The notes beneath the pieces are model-generated. The model saw only the letters and a program-made list of their open reading frames with translations, did no database searches and was not told the origin of the DNA. A stretch of DNA of 64,000 nucleotides from Valencia hispanica (Eukaryota > Chordata > Actinopteri > Cyprinodontiformes > Valenciidae): assembly GCA_963556495.2 (NCBI GenBank), contig OY747717.1:1257001-1321000 (forward strand). Reading direction: 5' to 3'. Below are positions 57,201 through 64,000 of the stretch, one piece after another. Every line of letters begins with the position of its first letter. Positions within the stretch are counted from its first letter, which is position 1. A program made the translations under genes and the position numbers.

Positions 57201-60200
57201 CTATCAGTGTATTTATTTAACAGTTTATTAGTTGTTTTCATTGTTTATACATATATATTTCATCAAAATCCTATTAGGTTTATTTATTCCTAAGTCAATA
57301 ACAACATTTCTGATCACTTTATATATTTAGATTGTTTTATTTTTAATATAAAAAAATTGTATGAAATAAATGTGTTCAATTCATCCATCATCTATACATC
57401 CTATGCAGGGTTGAGGGGGGGCTGGTGCCTATGTCCAGCAGTCACGGGGAGAGAGGCGGGGTTCATCCTGGACAGGTCGCCAGTCCTTCACAGAGGCACA
57501 CACTCATACCTATGGGCAATTTAGAGAGACCAATTAACTTAACAGTCATGTAGTTGGACTGTGGGAGGAAGCAGGAGTACCCGGAGAGAACCCACGCATG
57601 CACAGGGAGAACATGCAAACTCTATGCAGAATACAATTTCAATTCAGTTGATTTCTACAGCGCCGATTAACAACAGATGTTTCATCTCAAGGATCTTTAC
57701 AAGAAAAATCATTTCAATTCAAACTTTCCATCCATCCATTTTCCATACCCGTCCATCCTATGTAGGGTTGCGGGGCAGCTGGTGCCTATCTCCAGCGGTC
57801 ATGGGGCGAGAGGCAGGGTACACCCTGGACAGGTCGCCAGTCCATCGCAGGGCAACACAGAGACATACAGGACAAACAACCATGTATGCACACACTCATA
57901 CCTAAGGGCAATTTAGAGCAACCAATTCACCTAACAGTCATGTTTTTGGACTGTGGGAGGAAGCAGGAGTACCCGGAGAGAACCCACGCATGCACAGGGA
58001 GAACATGCAAACTCTATGCAGAATACAATTTCAATTCAGTTGATTTCTACAGCGCCGATTAACAACAGATGTTTTATCTCAAGGATCTTTACAAGAAAAA
58101 TCATTTCAATTCAAACTTTCCAATCAGTTTAAAGTTTTCTATCTAAGGAATCCCAGCAGATCGCATCGAGTCGTTGACTTGAGGTTGTGTCCCGTTGATG
58201 CAGACTCCAACCCCAGTAATCCTTTAGCAATCCCTCATACTGAGCAAGCATGTAGTGACAGTGGAGAGGATAAACTCCCCTTTAACAGGAAGAAACCTCC
58301 AACAGAACCAGAACCAGTAGGAGCGGCCATCTGCCACGACCGTCTGGGGGTTTGAGAAGACAGAGCAGAAACACAAAAGGAGCAGAAGATTCAATTCAAA
58401 AATACTTTATTGATCCCAGAGGGAAATGAAGTGTTGGTATAGCTCATTTAATTGATTCTTTAAGGAGTTGTTGTAGATGATGAGGGCTGTGGGCAGGAAG
58501 GATTTCCTGTAGCGGTCTGTGTTGCAGAGAAACTGAAGAAGCCTCCGACTGAAGACGCTCTGTTGTTGTATGACTGTCTCATGAAGAGGATGCTCAGGGT
58601 TGTCCATAATGTTTTTGATTTTATGAAGAATCCTTCTTTGCATCATCATCTCCAGATGTTCCACAGTCGTCCCAAGAACAGAACCAGAACAGAACCAGAA
58701 CCTTCTTTATCAGGTTGTTGAGCCTTTTTATGTCCCTGGCTCTGATGCTGCTACCCCAACAGATGACGGCTGAAGAGATTACACTCTCCACAACAGACTT
58801 GTAGAAGATCTCCAGCATCTTGCTGCAAACCTTGAAGGACCTAAGCTTCCTCCAGAAGTCCAGTCTGCTCTGTCCCTTCTTGTAGACGGTTTCACTGTTC
58901 AGTCTCCAGTCCAGTCTGTTGTCAAGGTGAACTCTGAGGTATTTATACTCCTCAACCACCTCCACTTCTTCTCCCATGATGGAAACAGTGTTTGACTTAT
59001 CTCTGTTTCTTCTGAAATCTTCAATCATCTCCTTTGTTTTGTTCACATTCAAGGTGAGACGATTGTTTCCACACCATGTCACAAAGCGGTCCACCAGCTC
59101 TCTGGATTCAGCTTCTTGTCCAAGTCAGACTTGTGGAATCAGAAGAGTCCATGGCTGAGGTGAAGGATAAAACATCCGAGGTGTAACAGGAAAGCTGTTG
59201 ATCAGAGGAGAGTGGGATGTCTGTTTGGCTGGGAACAGGAGAGGAAGATGCTGAGCTAGTTCCTGAACTGAACCTGTTGAAGAATATGTTCAGTTCATTG
59301 GCTCTGTCCAGACTTCCATCTATCCAATCCTTCCTGTCCTTAAAACCTGTGATCTTTCTCATTCCTGACCAGACATCTCTGAGATTGTTCCTCTGTAGTT
59401 TGTTCTCCAGCTTCTTCCTGTATGCCTCCTTGCTGTCTCTGATCTTGACCTTAAGTTGCTTCTGTATACTCCTCAGTAATTCCCTGTCTCCCTCCCTGAA
59501 GGCTCTTTTTGTCTTGTTTAGCAGTTCCTTCAGGTCACTGGTGATCCAGGGTTTGTTATTAGGGAAGCATCTCACTGTTCTGGTGGGGATGATGTTGTCC
59601 ACACAGAAGTTTATATAGTCAGTCACACACTCAGTCATGGCATTGATGTCCTCTCCATGTGCTTGGCAAAGAGTCATCCAGTCTGTGGTTGCAAAACAAC
59701 CCTGCAGGGCTTCTTCAGCTTCCTGTGACCATTTTCTCACAGTTCGTTTTGTCACAGGTTGCCTCTGAACAAGTGGTTTATATTCTGAGCAGATAAAACA
59801 AGATTGTGATCTGAGTGTCCCAGAGGAGGTCTTGGTTTGGACGTGTATGAATCCTTTATATTTGCATAAAACAAATCCAAGGTCTTGTTTTCTCTTGTAG
59901 AGCATCTGACAAATTGTTGAAATGTTGGAAGTGTAGTAGAGAGCGAGGCATGATTAAAATCACCAGATGTTGCCATAAATGCATTGGGGTGCTGTGTCTG
60001 TAGCTTAGCAACAATGGAACTGATGACATCACATGCAGTGTCGGCAATGGCTGAAGGTGGAATGTAAACAACTGCCAAAATTACACTGGTGAACTCTCTT
60101 GGCAAATAATATGGACGAAAACTCACTGCCAAGAGTTCGAGATCTGGGCTGCAGAGACGACACTTCACAGTAACATGTCCTGGATGACACCATCTGTTGT

Positions 60201-63098
60201 TGACAAGCACTGCTACTCCACCTCCTTTTCTTTTCCTGCTCGTTTTCAGGTCTCTGTCTGCTCGTACAGTCAGGAAGCCTGGCAGACAGACGTTGGAGTC
60301 GGGGATATGATCCAGCAGCCACGTCTCAGTAAAACGCATAACACTGCATTCCCGGTACTCTGGCTGAGTCCTTGTAAGGGCTTGGAGTTCATCCATCTTG
60401 TTAGCCAGTGATCTTACGTTGCCCATTATGATCGATGGAAGAGATGACTTGAACTTCCTCTTTCTCTGTCTCCTTTTTGCTCCTGCTCTGCATCCACGTC
60501 TCCTCCTTATCAACTCATCAGGGATTTGTGGCTTCAGTTGAGGTATTATTTCAGCTTTTGCGATGTTAATCAGCTGCTCCCGGCTGTAAACCACATTGTT
60601 GCCATGGTTGCGCATCATAACAAGTTGTCAAAAAGAGAAAAATTTACAGCAAAAATACTTCCAGCTTCACAGCACCAAAAACTAGAAAGTATACAGGTAA
60701 GAAAATGCAATCTTCCTCAAGAAAAAAGAGGAACCAATGTACAAAAAAACAAAACGTAATATGTAGCCAACAGAGCCACTCCAACGTGCAGCCACCCAGA
60801 GCAGCGCAGTTCTAGAATGATGATCTGATATAAGAGAACTTTCTATAATAAAGAAAGTAAAAAGTTGATAACAGGACACAGTGGATGTTCAGTTACTGGG
60901 AGGATCATCCCAGTCGATGCCCCCCGTCCAACAGGACACTTCACAGAAAGACCCCAGGTAGGGATTAGAACCCAGCATCAGTGCCACCAGCTCTGCCACT
61001 GTGCTGTAAATTAGTTTATCAATTATTAGCTTCTCACCCATTTCTTTTCACATTACATTTATTCTCAAATTTCAAATATATTTTTAAAAGGAATGTTTCT
61101 CGTCCGTTTATATATAAAGTCGTTCATTTTATTTGTATAGCAACACTTTCAACAACAAGGTGATTCAAGCTGCTTTACATGATTATGGGATAAAATAAAA
61201 ACAGCAGTAAAACACAGACAAAGCATATAAAGTAAAAACAGCAATAAAGCAAGAAGCACACAAAACATGATACATGAAAACATGACTCAAAGGCAGCTCT
61301 AAACAGATCCGTTTTTATTTATGATTTAAAAGAACTCAGAGTTTCAGCAGCTCTACACTCGTCATGAGGTCCGTTCCAGATAAGAGGAGCATAGAAACTG
61401 AAAGCTGCTTCTCCATGTTTAGTTCTGAGTCTAGGGATGTTTATTAGGCTAGAGTTGGAGGACCTGAGTGGTCTTGGGGGTTGGTACCATGACAACAGGT
61501 CTTCAACATGCTTTGGTGCTAAGCCATGTAATGATTTATAAACTAGTAAAAGTATTTAGAAGTCTATTCTCTGAGCTACAGGGAGGCAGTGTAAGGACTT
61601 TAGAACTGGGGTGATGTGCTCTACTTTCCTGGTTCTAGTGAGGAACACGAGCAGCAGCGTTCTGGATCAGCTGCAGCTGTCTGATTGACTTTTTAGGCAG
61701 ACCTGTGAAGACGCTGTTGCAGTAATCAATCCGACTAAAGATAAACGCATGGATGAGTTTTTCTAGGTCCTGTTGCGACATCAGTCCTTTAATCCTAGAA
61801 ATGTTCTTCAGGTGATAGAAGGCTGACCTTGTTATTGACCTTTATGTGACCCTGGAGGTTCAGGTCTGAGTCCATTACTACACCTAGATTTCAGACCTGA
61901 TCAGTAGTTTCTAGCTGGATAAACTGAAGCTGTGTGCTGACTGTTGATCGTTCCTCTTTAGGTCCAAAAGTAATTACTTCTGTTTTGTTTCTATTCAGCT
62001 GGAGGAAGTTATGGCACATCCATCCATTGATTTGCTCGATGCATTTACTTGGGGTTTGGATGGGTTCAAAGTCACCTAGTGACATCGTAATGTAGAGCTG
62101 AGTGTCATCCGCATAGTTATGGTAGCTCATCTTATTGGTTGTTATAATCTGGCCTAGTGGGATCATGTAGATATTAAATAAGAGGGGCCCCAGGATGGAG
62201 CCCTGGGGAACGCCACATGTAATTTCTGTTCGTTCTGATGAAAAGTTTCCTATTGAAACAAAGAAGTCCCTGTTCTTTAGGTAAGAGTACTTACCTAATA
62301 TTTTTTTTTTTAATTGCATTTATTTTAACAACCGTTTTAATAGTTATCAGGTTTAAATCAATTTCTTTTTACATTGTGTTTATTCTTGAATCATTTTTAA
62401 CAAATCAAATATTTTTTTCATTCTTTGTTTTACAAATGTTTTATAAACGTATTTTTTTTTAGTTATTTTTTTATTTGACTGTTCTCTTTAAATTGATTTT
62501 TTAAAATTAATTTCTAACATTTTCTTATCAAATTATATATTTTCCATTCCTCTATTTATTTAATAAATGTATAGTTTTTTTATTATTAAATTATTTTTGT
62601 GTTTCCTGCAGTTGGGTTGACCCCCAGCAGGACCCCATCCTTCCCGCTGTTACCTTCGGCCAGGGTGACGGTGGTCGCCGCGCTCACCGTCACCGGTAAG
62701 GTGATCTCCGCCTCCGGGTCTCCGGCAGGTAAGCTGATGATGGTGGCCTCTCCCAGCAGGTTGCAGATCCGCTGCTGCATGGCGGTGAGGATGACCGGGA
62801 CAGGAGCGCAGTCCGCGGCCGTGCCCTCGATGGCGGCCCGGGCCTGGGCCACCTTCCTGCGGACCTCGGTCTTCATGTCGGACCACTTCTTCTTGACCTC
62901 GGGCAGCTCTCTGGGGCAGGTGGTGACGGCGTTCACCTTCTTCAGGATGTCCATCCAGGCGTTGTTCTTGGCCATGTGCGTGACTCCGGCGTTGAAGTGG
63001 CTCACCAGAGTCTGCTTCTGTTTCTCTATTTCCTCCACGATGATCTCCACCTCCCGCTCCGAGAAATTCATCTTCCTCTTCTTGGCGGCCGAAGCCAT
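54292..63098 (-). CDS. naif1: Nuclear apoptosis-inducing factor 1, 349 aa
   Basis: Three exons: 62654-63098 (start ATG), 54941-54982 (42 nt) and 54292-54854 (stop). Splice sites are GTAACA/CAG and GTAAGT/CAG, both introns in phase 1. Residues 1-90 form the Myb/SANT-like domain ([40 protein letters not shown]), and [18 protein letters not shown] follows at about 107-124. [19 protein letters not shown] opens exon 3, and residues 222-304 ([20 protein letters not shown] onward) are a long helix, probably coiled. Human NAIF1 has 327 aa with the same blocks. NAIF1 is known to be domesticated from the Myb-like protein of a Harbinger transposon and to bind HARBI1 in the nucleus; overexpression induces apoptosis. 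Exon 2 keeps the frame whether used or skipped. Intron 1 (7.7 kb) holds LINEs. Confidence 0.95.
54983..55448. other. naif1 intron 1, no feature recognised
   Basis: AT-rich intron sequence with a short AATAAT run near 55230-55250. Confidence 0.35.
55449..56458. mobile_element. DNA transposon with inverted ends and an exon remnant
   Basis: The left end aaaggcatactccgcaactt and the right aaagttgcggagtatggcttt are inverted copies. Inside on the plus strand, [20 protein letters not shown] and, in the next frame, [20 protein letters not shown] up to TDR before a GTAAGT donor (near 55851) look like the first exon of a fish transposon protein. A frameshift and a stop separate them. The target duplication is not clear. 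Confidence 0.7.
56459..57384. other. naif1 intron 1, strongly AT-rich stretch
   Basis: It is dominated by tttattt and aatattt runs. No gene or named repeat; open frames at 56635-56840 look like chance. Confidence 0.4.
57385..58130 (-). repeat. Tandem duplication of the repeat/LINE-tail chimera
   Basis: Copy A (57385-57725) and copy B (57728-58130) each consist of the teleost dispersed repeat (ctggacaggtcgccagtcc, ggactgtgggaggaagcagg, acatgcaaactctatgcag) joined to a LINE 3' end (ttgatttctacagcgccgat, taacaacagatg). The junctions are identical in both. Copy B is fuller in the middle. Confidence 0.85.
58027..58391 (-). mobile_element. L2-type LINE 3' end
   Basis: It continues copy B leftwards of the junction: ctgatttctacagcgcc-like tail, then gcatgtagtgacagtggaga, taacaggaagaaacctccaa and atctgccacgaccgtctggg, as in 44802-45170. 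It stops where the next LINE begins at 58392. Confidence 0.8.
58392..60680 (-). mobile_element. CR1/L2-group LINE of a second type, internally deleted
   Basis: On the minus strand: endonuclease (60618-59752), linker region (59905-59108), C-terminal part of the reverse transcriptase (59094-58407), then a 3' end catttccctctgggatcaat and aaagtatttttgaattgaat. ORF1 is absent. Tails of this family recur at 578, 15440, 23895 and 36803. Confidence 0.9.
58407..60618 (-). pseudogene. LINE ORF2 lacking the reverse-transcriptase palm
   Basis: The endonuclease shows [41 protein letters not shown] and [12 protein letters not shown], so most catalytic positions are readable. The frame shifts near 59760-59900 to a linker with [20 protein letters not shown]. 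It then stops at SLTWTRS (59108) and resumes with [20 protein letters not shown] (59070) and [20 protein letters not shown]. The palm, including the YADD box, is missing. The C-terminal thumb [20 protein letters not shown] and [20 protein letters not shown] is present. Confidence 0.88.
60826..61006 (-). mobile_element. L2-type LINE piece joined to the dispersed repeat's tRNA-like head
   Basis: The stretch 60826-60942 matches 45160-45290 (aagtggataacaggacacag, gatgccccccgtccaacagg). It then changes into acttcacagaaagacccc and a box-B-like GGTTCTAATCC on the minus strand, the start of the teleost dispersed repeat. Confidence 0.7.
61131..62315 (-). mobile_element. L2-type LINE, third subtype, 5'-truncated
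   Basis: The minus-strand frame 62319-61891 reads [32 protein letters not shown] and [19 protein letters not shown], an intact palm region with YADD. The part towards the 3' end is broken by stops but shows [21 protein letters not shown] coding as at 30926-31120. The tail ends near 61131 with caacaaggtgattcaagctg. The element starts within the reverse transcriptase. Confidence 0.85.
62316..62653. other. naif1 intron 1, AT-rich start
   Basis: AT-rich sequence directly after the exon 1 donor; nothing recognised. Confidence 0.4.
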
Positions 63099-63320
63099 AC
63101 CTTCACCCGAACCTCCTAAGTCAGGTAAACGTGCGTAATGTACGCAAAAATAGTGGGATTTACTCACTTTATGAGCGCAGCGTAATGGCTTCCAGAATCG
63201 GCTTCTTCTTCCTACAAACAACGCTTACGCTAGCCGGGAACGAAGCTCCGCCCACTGCGCCTCTATTGGCTGGGCGTCCTATGAGTGTTTAGAGATCTGT
63301 GTTCCTATTGGCTACAAAGG
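63099..63320 (-). promoter_or_regulatory. naif1 promoter with GC box and two CCAAT boxes
   Basis: On the gene's strand a GC box GGGCGG lies at 63248-63253, and CCAAT boxes at 63265-63269 and 63307-63311, about 150-215 bp upstream of the ATG. The region is GC-rich relative to its flanks and lacks a TATA box, as in broad vertebrate promoters. Confidence 0.65.
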
Positions 63321-63412
63321 ACGCCACCAAGTTTCTTCCTGAGCAGCATGTAAACATGTTGTAGCTGAAGCGGCTCCAAAGTTTCCACAACAATGATTAA
63401 AACTGACATCTA

Positions 63413-64000
63413 ACATTTAAAATGAATAAAAATATAGAAGATACAAACATTTTAATGTGAGAATTATGACTTCTAAAGTTTGGACTAATCTTATTCCTGT
63501 ATTTAATAACTTTTTAGGCAATTAAAACTTTTCTTTATTTTTTGACTTTACATCAAATTGTTTTAAAACGTTTAAGATACAAAGTATGTGTGATTAAGTT
63601 ATAATTTCAGGACGTAGTGTTTAAGCATCAAGATGTTTATGATCCGTTTATTGACGTGTTTGGTGGTAACCAGATTGTTAGTTTAAGCTACCAAGGATGT
63701 TGGGTTGAACATTTTCCAGATAACTCATCTGTGACATTTAAAAGGAATAAAAAAACATTTTAATGTCAGAATTATGACTTATGTTTCACTTATTCTGACT
63801 TCTTATCTTATTCCTGTATTTAAGAACTTTATAGACAATTAAAACGTATTCATTTATAACCTTACATCGAATTCAAATGGTTTTAAACGTATTAGATCCA
63901 AAGTATGTGTGATTTAGTCATAATTCCAGGACGTACTGTTTAGGCATCAAGATGTTTATGATCCGTTTGGTGGTAACCAGATTATTGTCACAGTTGAAGC
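63413..64000. repeat. Diverged tandem duplication, period about 310-320 bp
   Basis: Blocks recur: acattttaatgtgagaatta at 63449 and its relative near 63756, cttattcctgtatttaa near 63490 and 63810, and gcatcaagatgtttatgatc at 63625 and 63943. The second copy runs to the window end, so more copies may follow. It is upstream of naif1. Confidence 0.85.

Noticed and set aside
62586..62653. Continuation of naif1 exon 1 to 62586
   Set aside because: A good GTAACA donor at 62653 in phase 1 fits exon 2 and the human protein; the open frame merely runs on into the intron.
62599..63138. 179-codon plus-strand open frame
   Set aside because: It is antisense to naif1 exon 1, whose minus-strand product is clearly NAIF1.

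Overview
The window is a piece of a bony-fish (teleost, probably percomorph) nuclear genome. The evidence is split genes with GT-AG introns, four proteins recognisable as vertebrate orthologues, and a repeat load typical of teleosts: L2/CR1-type LINEs, tRNA-derived SINEs, Tc1-like and hAT-type DNA transposons, and long simple repeats. The species cannot be fixed from sequence alone.

Four host genes lie head to tail on the minus strand, in the order pip5kl1 (163-8752, 5' part only; the rest is left of the window), dpm2 (18664-21968, complete), fam102a/eeig1 (28200-51399, complete) and naif1 (54292-63098, complete). From memory this is the same neighbour order as human 9q34.11, so the block is conserved synteny. 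I derived exon borders by reading splice sites and checking phase. The models give 83 aa (DPM2), 375 aa (FAM102A) and 349 aa (NAIF1) without frame errors. The genes share no pathway: a PIP-kinase-like protein, a subunit of dolichol-phosphate-mannose synthase in the ER, an NT-C2 domain protein, and a nuclear protein domesticated from a Harbinger transposon.

Nearly everything else is mobile or repetitive DNA, mostly in the large introns. The first visible pip5kl1 intron holds a nest: a degenerate TGAAC satellite, inside it a hAT-type element, inside that a SINE and an almost intact Tc1 transposon with its transposase. Between pip5kl1 and dpm2 lie a 1.9-kb minisatellite, ATCC and TATC arrays, Tc1 remnants and a hAT-type element. 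The fam102a introns carry further hAT-type elements, long (TA)n and (CA)n tracts, a THAP-bearing DNA transposon remnant, and a LINE of about 4 kb with esterase, endonuclease and reverse-transcriptase remnants. The first naif1 intron carries a second LINE type, a third LINE 3' fragment and a terminal-inverted-repeat element.

The observations I rate most worth following are: a GC-AG splice donor in fam102a with about 60 CA repeats starting six bases into the intron; a Tc1 transposase open except for an apparent five-residue in-frame loss just before its second catalytic Asp; seven hAT-type insertions whose 8-bp target duplications can still be read; a LINE-tail/repeat chimera whose junction recurs at separate loci; and a 440-bp palindrome upstream of fam102a. 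I found no CRISPR array, prokaryotic system, functional tRNA or known small RNA.
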